NCBI RefSeq assembly: GCF_035556675.1
Contig: NZ_DATMFZ010000067.1
Span: 1-64,000 of the forward strand
Reading direction: 5' to 3'
DNA length: 64,000 nt
Source of the DNA: Geminicoccus sp035556675
GTDB taxonomy: Bacteria; Pseudomonadota; Alphaproteobacteria; Geminicoccales; Geminicoccaceae
The position numbers and the translations under genes are program-made. This document shows positions 8,403-16,890 of the stretch, piece after piece. The notes beneath the pieces were generated by a model. The model was not told the DNA's origin and did no database searches. It saw only the letters and a program-made list of their open reading frames with translations. Position 1 is the stretch's first letter. Each line of letters begins with the position of its first letter.

Positions 8403-9968
8403 TCAGCTGAACAGGGCTGGAGGCATGGTGCGCAACGGGTTCGCGACCTGCGGGACGAAGCCCATCTGCTCGATCACGTCCGCCTTCGGGTCGATCCCGG
8501 GCGCCACCTCGACCAGCTCGATCGCGTCGGGTGCGAGCCGGAACACCGCGCGCTCCGTGACGTAGAGGACCTCCTGCCCGCGCACCCGCCCGTAATGGCC
8601 GGAGAAGGTGACCTCCCGGACCTGCTCGACCAGCTTGCGCACCTGGCCCGGCGCCTCCAGCACCAGCCGGCCGGGCTCGTGGCGATAGCTGGTGCCCTTG
8701 GCGTCGAACGTGCCGCAGAACACCACTTCCTTGGCGTTCTGGCTAATGTCGACGAAGCCGCCCGGGCCCACGATGCGGCTGCCCAGTCGGCTGACATTGA
8801 CGTTGCCGTCCCGGTCCATCTCGCCCATGCCGAGAAAGCCGACATCGATGCCGCCGCCCGAATAGAAGTCGAATTGCCGGGTCGAGCTGACGATCGCTTC
8901 CGGATAGCGGGCGGCCCCGAACATGAAGCCGTCATAGAGGTCGCCATTGTGGATGCCCTGTTCCACAGTGACCCAGAGCGTCTGCATCAGGCCCTTCTGG
9001 CGCAGCACGCCGGGAATGGCGCCCGGGATGCCGTAGCCGAAATTGACCGAGGCGCCGGCCCGGATCTCCTCGGCAGCACGGCGCGCGATGATCAGGCGCG
9101 GCCCGAACTCGACCGGCTCGTCGAGCGGCGGCTCGCCATCGGGGCGCGGGACCTCGCCGCTCATCGCGGGGTCGAACTTCCCGATATAGGACTGTTGCTG
9201 GTCCGGGCAGTGGACCACATGGTCGACCAGGATGCCGGGCAGGGCGACCTGGCGGGCCGGCAGGGCATGGCGCGGGACCAGTTCGCCCACCTGGACGATC
9301 ACCCGGCCGCCGCCGGCATGGGCGGCGGTGACCGCAGCCAGCGCATCCAGGTCGGCCGCCTCGTGGACGAAGCTGACATTGCCGGCGGGATCGGCGACCG
9401 AGCCGCCGACGATGGCGAGATCGGCGCGGAACGGCAGGTAGCGCAGCTTCTCCTCGCCGCCGATCTCGATCAGCTCGACCAGCCGGGTGCCCGAGCGCCT
9501 GGCCCGCTCGTTGGCGGCCCCGCCGCCCAGCCTGGGGTCGGCGAACGTGCCCAGGCCCACATGGGTGATCAGCCCGGGCCGCCCGGCACCGACCTCGCGG
9601 TTGCGCAGCGCGATGCAGCCGGCCGGCAGCACGAAGGCCTCGATCAGCTCGGCCTCGGCCAGCGCCTGCATCCTTGGCGACCAGGACCAGTGCCCACCGA
9701 TCACCCGGGCGACCATGCCCTCATGCGCGAACCGGTTCAGGCCTCGTTCCTTGCCGTCACCGATCCCGAGCGCGTGGACCAGGGTCAGGTCGCGCGGGTG
9801 GCCCGTGGTCAGAAAGCGCTGCTCGATCGCCGCATAGACGAAGTCGGCCTCGAGCATCCCGCCGCCATTGCTGGCCAGGAGAATGGTGGCCCCGTCCTCG
9901 ATCGTGGCCGCCACCGCGTCGGCATCGATCCGCTTGTCCAAGCCCGGCTCCCTGAGTGCGGCCGTCAT
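8403..9968 (-). CDS. acyl-CoA:acetate/3-ketoacid CoA-transferase
   Basis: A 521-residue fused alpha/beta family I CoA-transferase. The N-terminal half has the glycine-rich CoA-binding region, and the C-terminal half carries TVEQGIHNG with the likely catalytic Glu336 that forms the glutamyl-CoA intermediate. The length fits the single-chain YdiF/propionate CoA-transferase group. It transfers CoA between a short acyl-CoA and a carboxylate, fitting the acyl-CoA dehydrogenase and SDR nearby. No Shine-Dalgarno is visible upstream; the start is only 6 bp from an operator-like sequence, so the message may be leaderless. First gene of an operon with the GMC oxidoreductase. Confidence 0.9.
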   Translation of the reverse strand: MTAALREPGLDKRIDADAVAATIEDGATILLASNGGGMLEADFVYAAIEQRFLTTGHPRDLTLVHALGIGDGKERGLNRFAHEGMVARVIGGHWSWSPRMQALAEAELIEAFVLPAGCIALRNREVGAGRPGLITHVGLGTFADPRLGGGAANERARRSGTRLVELIEIGGEEKLRYLPFRADLAIVGGSVADPAGNVSFVHEAADLDALAAVTAAHAGGGRVIVQVGELVPRHALPARQVALPGILVDHVVHCPDQQQSYIGKFDPAMSGEVPRPDGEPPLDEPVEFGPRLIIARRAAEEIRAGASVNFGYGIPGAIPGVLRQKGLMQTLWVTVEQGIHNGDLYDGFMFGAARYPEAIVSSTRQFDFYSGGGIDVGFLGMGEMDRDGNVNVSRLGSRIVGPGGFVDISQNAKEVVFCGTFDAKGTSYRHEPGRLVLEAPGQVRKLVEQVREVTFSGHYGRVRGQEVLYVTERAVFRLAPDAIELVEVAPGIDPKADVIEQMGFVPQVANPLRTMPPALFS

Positions 9969-10282
9969 TATTGCACTAACTAGTTACATACTTGTTGTTG
10001 CGGCGGCAAGGGGGCGAGTGCTGGCGGCATCAGTGCGGGACCGCCGGATGGGGCATCAGGTGACGTGGATGCGTTCTCCGGTCGACGCTTCGCACCGTCC
10101 GTCCCCCCTTCGGGGTGAAGGTCTCGCCCGTGGGGACTCTCGGGCTGCCATTGTACCGGTGGCTGCTGGCCCGGCCGAAGCAGGCTGCCGATCTCGAAGA
10201 AGCCGCGGAATACCCGGCCATCTCGCAGCTCGATCACCGGGTACTCGGCTTCGGTTCCAGGTCGGTGGCGACGCTCACCCGT
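9969..10282. other. intergenic region, probable promoter of CoA-transferase operon
   Basis: This 314-bp gap separates the CoA-transferase start from the end of the BenE gene. Its left edge holds the operator-like site at 9975-9993. The rest contains short minus-strand open frames, one reading EYPVIELRDGRVFRGFFEIG from a GTG at 10237; this could be a gene remnant but has no support as a protein. Nothing else is recognised. Confidence 0.4.
9975..9993. promoter_or_regulatory. operator-like site 1 (shared motif)
   Basis: ACTAACTAGTTACATACTT matches site 2 (11565-11583) at 15 of 19 positions, including GTTAC followed by TACTT. It sits 6 bp upstream of the CoA-transferase ATG, a position where a bound repressor would block transcription start. 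Similar sequences precede the acyl-CoA dehydrogenase, the ribose-type importer and the TetR/epimerase pair. Confidence 0.55.
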
Positions 10283-11458
10283 TCACCGGCCGGTCCGCGC
10301 CAGCGCCAGCATGGCACCTCCGCCCACCAGGCCCCAGAACGCACCGCCAATGCCGAAGAACGAAACGCCGGACGCGGTGATCACGAAGGTCATGATCGCC
10401 GGCAGCCGCTCACTCTCCTTGGCGAGCGCACCGGACAATGCGCTGCCCAGGGCACCCAGCAGGGCCAGGCCCGCCACGGCTTGGATCAGCAGAGGCGGCG
10501 AGGCGGCGATGAAGGCCGCGGCGAACCCGGCGAACAGGCCGAGCAGCACGTAGCCCGCACCGTTGGTCACGGCGGCGACCCAGCGCCGGCCCGGATCGGG
10601 ATGCGCCTCCGGCCCGGCGCACAGGGCCGCCGTGATCGCGGCGAGGTTCACCAGATGGCCGCCGAACAGCCCGGTGACCATGCTGGCGAGCCCGCTGGTC
10701 ACGAAGATCGGCTGGACGTCCGGCTGGTAGCCATTGGCCCGCAGCACGGCCAGGCCCGGCACGTTCTGCGACGCCATGGTGACCAGGAACATGGGTAGGG
10801 CGATGCCCACCACCGCATCCAGCGACAGGACGGGCATGACCAGGACTGGGCGGGGCAGGATGTCGGCCAAGGCCCCCTCCGGAACGGGTGTCCAGATCAG
10901 CACGATGACGGCCGTCACCAGGACTGCCAGCGGCACGGCCCAGAGCCGGGCAAAGCGCCAGGCCAGTGCCCAGACCAGCACGATCGGCAGGGCCAGGGCG
11001 GGCATGGCGCCGACCGCACGTACCGGCGCCAGGCAGAGGTCGAGCAGTACGCCGGCGAGCATGGCATTGGCGAGCGAGGCCGGGATGGCCGCCACCGCCC
11101 GGCCGAAGCCGCGCCAAACTCCCGCCAGCACGACCAGCAGGGCCGCCACCAGGAACGCGCCGACCGCGGCGGCGTACCCGCCCTCCGGAATACCGGTCGA
11201 AACCAGGAGCGCCGCACCGGGCGTCGACCAGGCGACCGAGATCGGCATGCTCGTGCGCAGGCTGAGCAGGATGCCGAGCAGCCCCATCACGACCGAGAGC
11301 GCGATCAGGCCGGACGCGGCCTCCGCCGGGCTGGCACCCGCCGCGGCCAGGCCCTGGAGCACGATCGGGAAGGAACTGCCGAAGCCCACGATCGCGGCGA
11401 GCAGGCCGGCCGTGACTGGTTGCAGCAGGCTGGCCCGGGAAGTCTCGGCGGTCATCAT
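10283..11458 (-). CDS. BenE family benzoate/aromatic acid transporter
   Basis: A 391-residue inner-membrane protein with about twelve hydrophobic segments, matching BenE carriers, which couple benzoate uptake to protons. Recognisable stretches are AAIVGFGSSFPIVLQGL near the N-terminus, WSTPGAALLVSTG in the first half, and the HLVNLAAITAALCAGPEAHPD region in the second, a conserved BenE block. I start at the ATG 11458 with SLLQPVTAG soon after; an upstream 37-residue extension looks non-coding. It is divergent from the acyl-CoA dehydrogenase and shares with it an intergenic region containing operator-like site 2. No aromatic ring-degrading genes are present here, so benzoate is only a family-based guess. 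Confidence 0.85.
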   Translation of the reverse strand: MMTAETSRASLLQPVTAGLLAAIVGFGSSFPIVLQGLAAAGASPAEAASGLIALSVVMGLLGILLSLRTSMPISVAWSTPGAALLVSTGIPEGGYAAAVGAFLVAALLVVLAGVWRGFGRAVAAIPASLANAMLAGVLLDLCLAPVRAVGAMPALALPIVLVWALAWRFARLWAVPLAVLVTAVIVLIWTPVPEGALADILPRPVLVMPVLSLDAVVGIALPMFLVTMASQNVPGLAVLRANGYQPDVQPIFVTSGLASMVTGLFGGHLVNLAAITAALCAGPEAHPDPGRRWVAAVTNGAGYVLLGLFAGFAAAFIAASPPLLIQAVAGLALLGALGSALSGALAKESERLPAIMTFVITASGVSFFGIGGAFWGLVGGGAMLALARTGR

Positions 11459-11562
11459 CGTTTCGGCGTCGCTCCATACCTGCTGTTCCACGGATTTTTG
11501 CGTCGGCGGACGCGATCCGGCAATCCGCTGCCGGCTTGCATGCGCGGCCGGTTCGGGGCAGA

Positions 11563-11583
11563 TAACCAACCGGTTACTTACTT
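11563..11583. promoter_or_regulatory. operator-like site 2 (shared motif)
   Basis: TAACCAACCGGTTA (11563-11576) followed by CTTACTT. The 14-mer recurs exactly in reverse orientation at 27202-27215. It contains the palindromic core AACCGGTT. It lies between divergent BenE and acyl-CoA dehydrogenase genes, about 25 bp upstream of the latter's start, and could control both. Confidence 0.6.
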
Positions 11584-11607
11584 TGCGAACGAGCCGGGGA
11601 GGCGGTC

Positions 11608-12750
11608 ATGCTGGGTGAGCAACATCGCGAGGTGCAGGACGCGGTGCGCCGCTTCGCCACCGAGGTGATCCGCCCGGTCGCTGCTGAGCTGGACGAGACC
11701 GAGCGCTTCCCTGCCGAGATCTACCGGCAGATGGCCGAGCTCGGCCTGTTCGGCATCACCGTGCCGGCGGAGCTGGGCGGGGCGGGGATGGACGTGCTCT
11801 CCTACGCCGTGGTGATGGAGGAGCTGTCCAAGGGCTATGCTTCGGTGGCCGACCAGTGCGGCCTGCTGGAACTGATCGGCACGCTGTTCACCCGCTACGG
11901 CACCGACGCTCAGCGTCAGCGCTGGCTGGGTCCGGCCCTGCGCGCCGAGCTGCGCCCGGCCTATGCGATCACCGAGGCGGATGCGGGCACCGACGTGTCG
12001 GGGATCCGCACCACAGCGACCCGGGTACCGGGCGGCTGGCGGCTGGATGGCGGCAAGCTCTGGATCCACAACGCCCCGGTCTGCGACTTCGCCGTGGTCC
12101 TGGCGCGCACCGACAAGGCGGCCGGTCACCGGGGCATGAGCATCTTCATCGTGGACGCCGCCAGCCCCGGCTTCTCGCGTGGGGCGAAGGAGCACAAGAT
12201 GGGTCAGCGCGGCTCGCCCGTGGGTGCCCTGCATTTCGACGGGGTGGAACTGCCCGAGGATGCGCTGCTGGGCCCGGAAGGTCGCGGCTTCCACATCATG
12301 ATGAGCGTGCTGGAGAAGGGCCGGGTCGGCATCGCGGCCCTGGCAGTGGGCATCGCCCAGGCCGGGCTGGAGGCAGCACTGGCTCAGGCGAAGCAGCGCC
12401 GCCAGTTCGGCCAGCCGATCGCCGAGTTCCAGGGCCTGCAATGGCTGCTCGCCGACATGGCCAAGGACATCCAGGCCGCGCGCCTGCTGACCTGGGACGC
12501 CGCGGTGAAGCTGGAGAACGGCGATCCCGGCGCCAACATGGCCTGCTCGATGGCCAAATGCATGGCCGGTGACGTGGCGGTAGCCCGCTCGGCCGACGCG
12601 GTGCAGGTGTTCGGCGGGACCGGCTACGTGAAGGGCTACGAGGTGGAGCGGCTCTACCGGGACGCCAAGATCTGCCAGATCTACGAGGGCACCAACCAGA
12701 TCCAGCGCACCATCATCGCTCGCGAGCTCCTGAAGGGAAACGCCTCGTGA
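11608..12750 (+). CDS. acyl-CoA dehydrogenase
   Basis: A 380-residue flavoprotein of standard length. The family blocks are in order: the N-terminal helical domain (LGEQHREVQDAVRRFATEVI), the first signature AYAITEADAGTDVSGI near residue 125, the C-terminal GRVGIAALAVGIAQ, and IYEGTNQIQRTIIARELL, which contains the position of the catalytic glutamate in short/medium-chain enzymes. It introduces the alpha-beta double bond into an acyl-CoA and passes electrons to ETF. A GGGGAGG ribosome site precedes the ATG. Its stop overlaps the SDR start by 4 bp, and operator-like site 2 lies upstream. Confidence 0.93.
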   Translation: MLGEQHREVQDAVRRFATEVIRPVAAELDETERFPAEIYRQMAELGLFGITVPAELGGAGMDVLSYAVVMEELSKGYASVADQCGLLELIGTLFTRYGTDAQRQRWLGPALRAELRPAYAITEADAGTDVSGIRTTATRVPGGWRLDGGKLWIHNAPVCDFAVVLARTDKAAGHRGMSIFIVDAASPGFSRGAKEHKMGQRGSPVGALHFDGVELPEDALLGPEGRGFHIMMSVLEKGRVGIAALAVGIAQAGLEAALAQAKQRRQFGQPIAEFQGLQWLLADMAKDIQAARLLTWDAAVKLENGDPGANMACSMAKCMAGDVAVARSADAVQVFGGTGYVKGYEVERLYRDAKICQIYEGTNQIQRTIIARELLKGNAS

Positions 12751-13520
12751 CCACCCGCCCCGTCGCCTGGGTCACGGGCTCCGGTCGTGGCATCGGCAAG
12801 GCTGCCGCCGTGGCACTGGCCGGCCGCGGCTTCGACATCGTTTTGCACGAACGAACCCGAGCCGACGACACCGACGAGGCTCTTCAGGCGGTGACGGCCG
12901 CCGGTGCGCAGGCCCGGGTGGTGCATGGCGACGTCGCCGACCTGGCAGGCCAGCCGGCCCTGCTCGCCGAGGCACTGCAGGCATTCGGCCGCCTGGACTG
13001 CCTGATAGCCAATGCCGGCGTGTCGGTCATGGTCCGGGGCGACCTGCTCGACGTCGGCGTGGAGAGCTTCGACCGCTGCATGGCGGTCAATACCCGTGGC
13101 CTGTTCTTCCTCCTGCAGCATTTCGCCCGCCATCTGCTGGCGAGCGACAGCTTGCCAGACCGCCACCGCTCGATCGTGGTCACGACCTCCAGCAACGCGG
13201 AGGCTATCTCGATCAACCGGAGTGAATACTGTGTCAGCAAGGCCGCGGCGAGCATGGTCACCCGGCTGTTCGCTGCCCGCCTGGCCCCGCACGGGATCGG
13301 CGTCTACGAGATCCGTCCGGGCATCATCCGCACCCCGATGACCGCCCCCTCGACCGCCAAGTACGACGCCTTCTTCGCCCAGGACGGCGCGCCCATGCCG
13401 CGCTGGGGCGAGGCGGAGGAGGTCGGGCGCTGCATCGCGACCCTGGCCTCCGGCGATCTGCCCTACACGGTCGGTCAGGCGATCGCGGTGGATGGCGGGC
13501 TCACGATGAAGCGGTTCTGA
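12747..13520 (+). CDS. SDR oxidoreductase, 3-ketoacyl-ACP reductase-like
   Basis: A 257-residue short-chain dehydrogenase starting at GTG within the GTGA overlap with the acyl-CoA dehydrogenase. The Rossmann motif is TGSGRGIGKAAA (residues 10-21), then NAG at LIANAGVS, catalytic Ser in VTTSSNAE, and YCVSKAAAS with Tyr and Lys. The C-terminus VGQAIAVDGGLTMKRF is typical of FabG-like enzymes. Coupled to an acyl-CoA dehydrogenase, it probably oxidises or reduces a hydroxy/keto intermediate of the same pathway. Its end lies 12 bp from the convergent MalK-like gene. Confidence 0.9.
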   Translation: MTTRPVAWVTGSGRGIGKAAAVALAGRGFDIVLHERTRADDTDEALQAVTAAGAQARVVHGDVADLAGQPALLAEALQAFGRLDCLIANAGVSVMVRGDLLDVGVESFDRCMAVNTRGLFFLLQHFARHLLASDSLPDRHRSIVVTTSSNAEAISINRSEYCVSKAAASMVTRLFAARLAPHGIGVYEIRPGIIRTPMTAPSTAKYDAFFAQDGAPMPRWGEAEEVGRCIATLASGDLPYTVGQAIAVDGGLTMKRF

Positions 13521-13532
13521 GTACGCACCGCC

Positions 13533-14603
13533 TCAGCGGGCCCGGACGATCGCTTTGCCGGTCTGCCGGTCGAACAGGCGCAGCCGGTCGGGGTCGAGAT
13601 GGACCGATACCGGGCTGCCGGGCTCCAGCCGGGTGTCGGCCGGGACCCGCATCTCGATCTCCTGCCCACCGGCGAGGCTCACCACCAGGATGGCGTCGGC
13701 GCCCAGCGTCTCGACCGCGACCACGCTCGTCTGGATCTCCACCCGGTCCGGCAGGGCGGCCAGGCTCAGATCCTCCGGACGGAACCCGGCCGTCACCTCG
13801 CCGGCAGCGGCCTTGGCATCGAGCGGCAGGCTGGCGCCAGCGAAATGCACCGCGCCATTCTCCAGCCGGCCCGGCACCAGGTTCATGGGTGGGCTGCCGG
13901 TGAAGGTCGCGACGAACGTGTCGGCCGGGTTGCGGTAGACCTCCATCGGTGCCCCGACCTGGGCGACCTTGCCGTCATGCATGATGCAGATCCGATCAGC
14001 CATGGTCATGGCCTCGATCTGGTCGTGGGTGACGTGGATGATGGTGCGGCCGACCCGGCGGTGCAGCTTGACCAGCTCGGTGCGCATCTGCGCGCGCAGC
14101 TTGGCGTCCAGGTTGGAGAGCGGCTCGTCGAGCAGGAAGGCCACCGGGTCGCGCAGGAGTGCTCGGCCAAGCGCCACGCGCTGGCGCTGGCCGCCCGAGA
14201 GCTGGCCGGGCTTGCGGTCCAGATAGGGGGCCAGGCCCAGCATGGCTGTGACCTCGGCCAGCCGCCGCTCCTGCTCCGACGCCGGGACGCCGCGCAGCTT
14301 CATGCCGAAGGTCAGGTTGCCCTTCACGGTCAGGTGCGGGAACAGGGCATAGTTCTGGAAGACGAAGGCCAGGTCGCGGTCCTTGGGGTCGACCTCGTTC
14401 ATCCGGCGCTCGCCGATGAACAGATCGCCGGACGAGATCGGCTCCAGTCCGGCGATCATGCGCAGCGTGGTCGACTTGCCGCAACCCGAGGGGCCCAGCA
14501 GGACGAAGAATTCGCCGTCATGGATGGTGAGGTCGACCCCGTCCACGGCGGTCTGGCCGCCGGCATAGGTCTTGGTGACGTTGGCGAGGCGGATCTCGGT
14601 CAT
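13533..14603 (-). CDS. sugar ABC transporter ATP-binding protein, MalK/UgpC type
   Basis: A 356-residue ATPase. Walker A is GPSGCGKSTT (about residues 38-47), the signature is LSGGQRQRVALG, and Walker B is AFLLDEPLSNLDA with the D-loop that marks the CUT1 family. The C-terminal 120 residues form the OB-type TOBE regulatory domain (TAGFRPEDLSL). It energises the two permeases encoded just upstream at 14607 and 16891, and MalK-type ATPases often serve several importers, so it may also drive the transporter at 1-2020, which shows no ATPase in the window. Last gene of the operon. Confidence 0.94.
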   Translation of the reverse strand: MTEIRLANVTKTYAGGQTAVDGVDLTIHDGEFFVLLGPSGCGKSTTLRMIAGLEPISSGDLFIGERRMNEVDPKDRDLAFVFQNYALFPHLTVKGNLTFGMKLRGVPASEQERRLAEVTAMLGLAPYLDRKPGQLSGGQRQRVALGRALLRDPVAFLLDEPLSNLDAKLRAQMRTELVKLHRRVGRTIIHVTHDQIEAMTMADRICIMHDGKVAQVGAPMEVYRNPADTFVATFTGSPPMNLVPGRLENGAVHFAGASLPLDAKAAAGEVTAGFRPEDLSLAALPDRVEIQTSVVAVETLGADAILVVSLAGGQEIEMRVPADTRLEPGSPVSVHLDPDRLRLFDRQTGKAIVRAR

Positions 14604-14606
14604 GTT

Positions 14607-15488
14607 CTATTGGGCCAAAGAGCGCATGTAGCGGTGGAGCCAGGCGGTGAGTGCCAGGACCACCAGGAGCAGGATGACCGCCATGGCGCTGGCCTGGGAC
14701 ACGTCCAGGCCGACAAAGGCGCGGCGGTAGATGTAGTAGCTGACCAGCTCGGTGGCCTGTCCGGGGCCGCCGCGGGTCATGATGTAGATGATGTCGTAGG
14801 TCTTCACCGCGAAGATCAGCCGGATCAGCAGCGTCACCACGATCACCGGGCGCATCAGGGGCAGGGTGATCCAGAAGAAGCAGCGGATCGTACCGGCCCC
14901 TTCCAGCCGTGCCGCCTCGTAGGGCTCCTTGGGCAGGGCCGCGAGGCCGGCCAGGAGCAGGACGATCATGAACGAGACCTGGTGCCAGATGTCGACCGCC
15001 ACCACCGTCCAGAAGGCGTTGTCCGGCACGCCCAACCAATCCACCGGTGCTATCCCCACCAGGCTCAGCACGTAGTTGACGATGCCGAGCGTGGGGTGGA
15101 GAAACATCTTCCAGATGAGGCCGACCACGACCGGGTTCATCAGCAGCGGGAACAGCAGGATCACGTAATAGACGGCCTTGCCGTGCTCGACCTTGTCGAG
15201 GGCGAGCGCCACCGCGAACCCCACGAGGAATTCCAGGGTCACCACTGCCACCACGAAGGCCAGGGTCACCGACAGGGCGTGGCGGAACTCGGGCGTGGCG
15301 AAGGCCTGGGTATAGTGGGAGAGGCCGAGGAAGGCGTCGTTGGACGGCTTCAGCAGGGTGAAGTCGGAAGTGCTGGTCCAGAGCGTGAACAGGATCGGGA
15401 ACAGCACGACCAGAACCAGGGCGAACAGGCCCGGCAGGGTCATGGCGAAGCCGAACCAGCGGTCACGCTGCGCGATCGCGGCGGTCAT
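14607..15488 (-). CDS. sugar ABC transporter permease, MalF/UgpA type
   Basis: A 293-residue permease with six hydrophobic segments; TM1 reads FAMTLPGLFALVLVVLFPIL. The EAA loop is PYEAARLEGAGTIRCFFWIT near residue 190. Between it and the binding-protein gene is a 106-bp gap carrying two hairpins, which would set lower expression of the membrane parts relative to the binding protein. Only 3 bp separate it from the ATPase gene. Confidence 0.92.
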   Translation of the reverse strand: MTAAIAQRDRWFGFAMTLPGLFALVLVVLFPILFTLWTSTSDFTLLKPSNDAFLGLSHYTQAFATPEFRHALSVTLAFVVAVVTLEFLVGFAVALALDKVEHGKAVYYVILLFPLLMNPVVVGLIWKMFLHPTLGIVNYVLSLVGIAPVDWLGVPDNAFWTVVAVDIWHQVSFMIVLLLAGLAALPKEPYEAARLEGAGTIRCFFWITLPLMRPVIVVTLLIRLIFAVKTYDIIYIMTRGGPGQATELVSYYIYRRAFVGLDVSQASAMAVILLLVVLALTAWLHRYMRSLAQ

Positions 15489-15525
15489 GAACGGTCTTGT
15501 CTTCGGGCTGGGGCCAGGGATGACC

Positions 15526-15543
15526 GCCCGCCGCGGGGCGGGC
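15526..15543 (-). promoter_or_regulatory. second intra-operon hairpin
   Basis: GCCCGCC (15526-15532) pairs with GGCGGGC (15537-15543) around a GCGG tetraloop. It lies between the binding-protein and permease genes of the same operon, downstream of the larger hairpin at 15557-15587, and could act as a 3' stabiliser or partial terminator. Confidence 0.45.
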
Positions 15544-15556
15544 CGGACAGGAACAC

Positions 15557-15587
15557 GGGAGCTGCCCCCTCATCGGCGGCAGCTCCC
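15557..15587 (-). promoter_or_regulatory. stem-loop just after binding-protein stop
   Basis: GGGAGCTGCC (15557-15566) is the exact reverse complement of GGCAGCTCCC (15578-15587), giving a 10-bp stem with an 11-base loop. It begins 7 bases after the stop codon of the substrate-binding protein gene. Hairpins at this place in ABC operons typically protect the upstream mRNA segment from 3' decay or attenuate read-through. No T-run follows. Confidence 0.6.
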
Positions 15588-15594
15588 AGGGAAG

Positions 15595-16866
15595 TCACTG
15601 CAGCTTGCCGTCCTTGCGCAGGAGCTCGGCGAAGTCCTTGTCCACCTGCTCCAGCGCCTCCTTCGGGTCCTTGCCGTCGGCCACCGCCAGGCTCAGCTCG
15701 CGGCCGAGCACATCCACGAATTCGGGCGTATAGGTGAAGACCGGGAAGTTCTGGGCATAGGCCAGCAGCTCGCCCAGCTGCGGGTAATAGGAGTACTTCT
15801 CGATCAGCTCCGGGTCTTCGTAGATCTGCTTCTGGGTGGCGGCACCGCCCAGCAGGGCACGCTTCTTGGCGATCTCCGGGCTCTCGATGAACTTGATGAA
15901 CTCCCAGGCCGCATCCGGATCGGGCGAGGACTTCGGGATCGCCCAGCCCCAGGAGCCGTTCATCCCGCCGCCCGGCACCGGGGCGATCTCCATCTTGCCG
16001 ACCACCTGCGAGCTGGCCGGATCGTCATAAACCGGGCGGAACATGTTGAAGGTCAGATACGAGTAGGCCTTGCCCTGCGCCGCGACGTTGAAGGCGTCGT
16101 CGAAGCTGAAGTTGGCCGCACCGATCGGGCCGTATTTCTGGATGCTGTCGCGGTACTGGGTCAGCGCCGCGATACCCTCGGGCGTGGCCAGAGTCGGCTG
16201 CCAAGTCTCCGGATCGTAGTAGCGGCCACCATTGGCGAACAGGTAGTTCGACCACTCCATCGAGATCGGGTCAGGGCGCTGGCCCTGGTTGACCACGCCC
16301 TTGAAGCCCTCGATCCCGGCATCCTCGGAGAAGTACTTCACCTGGTCCAGATATTCCGGCCACTCGGTCGGCACCTTCAGCTCCCGGCCATATTTGGCCT
16401 TGAACGCCTCCTGGTGCTTGGGGTCCTCCAGCAGGTCCTTCCGGTAGGTCAGCCCCATGGCATAGTTGTAGAACGGCAGCATCAGCGTGGTGCCGTCGAC
16501 CTTGCCGGTCAGGTCCATGATCGAGGTGATATAGTTGTCGACCGGGAAGTTGTCCGCCTTGATCCGCTCGTCGAGCGGCTGCAGCCAGCCGGCCTTCACG
16601 AACTCGCCGACCCAGTAGAAGTCGACGATGATGACGTCGTAGGAGCCCTCGGGTGCGACCAGCTGCGGGACCAGCTTGGTGTGCATCTCGGCGTAGTTCA
16701 CCACCTCGAGCTGCACGTCGATGCCGGTCTTCTCCTTGAACTCCGGCAGCATCTCCTGGACGTAGCGGGTGTCCGGCACGCTTTCCATCAGGATGTTGAT
16801 GGTCTGCGCCTCCGCACCGACCGCGGAGGCAACCAGGATGCTGGTCGCGAGCAGGAACTTCTTCAT
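15595..16866 (-). CDS. sugar ABC transporter substrate-binding protein, family 1
   Basis: A 423-residue periplasmic protein with a Sec signal peptide (KKFLLATSILVASAVGAEAQ, cleavage after AEA). The mature part has family 1 features: INILMESVPDT at strand 1, PEFKEKTGIDVQLEVV, and YDVIIVDFYW. It binds a sugar or polyol and delivers it to the permeases at 14607-15488 and 16891-17700. The gene is second in its operon and is followed by two hairpins, consistent with higher expression of the binding protein than of the permease. The ligand is not deducible. Confidence 0.92.
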   Translation of the reverse strand: MKKFLLATSILVASAVGAEAQTINILMESVPDTRYVQEMLPEFKEKTGIDVQLEVVNYAEMHTKLVPQLVAPEGSYDVIIVDFYWVGEFVKAGWLQPLDERIKADNFPVDNYITSIMDLTGKVDGTTLMLPFYNYAMGLTYRKDLLEDPKHQEAFKAKYGRELKVPTEWPEYLDQVKYFSEDAGIEGFKGVVNQGQRPDPISMEWSNYLFANGGRYYDPETWQPTLATPEGIAALTQYRDSIQKYGPIGAANFSFDDAFNVAAQGKAYSYLTFNMFRPVYDDPASSQVVGKMEIAPVPGGGMNGSWGWAIPKSSPDPDAAWEFIKFIESPEIAKKRALLGGAATQKQIYEDPELIEKYSYYPQLGELLAYAQNFPVFTYTPEFVDVLGRELSLAVADGKDPKEALEQVDKDFAELLRKDGKLQ

Positions 16867-16890
16867 TATGGGCTCCCCCGAAACTCGTGA

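Noticed and set aside
9980..10237. Minus-strand open frame reading IELRDGRVFRGFFEIG downstream of the BenE gene
   Set aside because: It starts only from a GTG without ribosome site, turns into low-complexity Pro/Arg-rich sequence, and overlaps operator-like site 1. A decayed gene fragment is possible but not supported.
13599..15737. 712-codon plus-strand frame opposite the MalK and permease genes
   Set aside because: His/Asp/Gln-rich composition is the typical shadow of GC-rich coding DNA; it covers parts of three well-identified genes.
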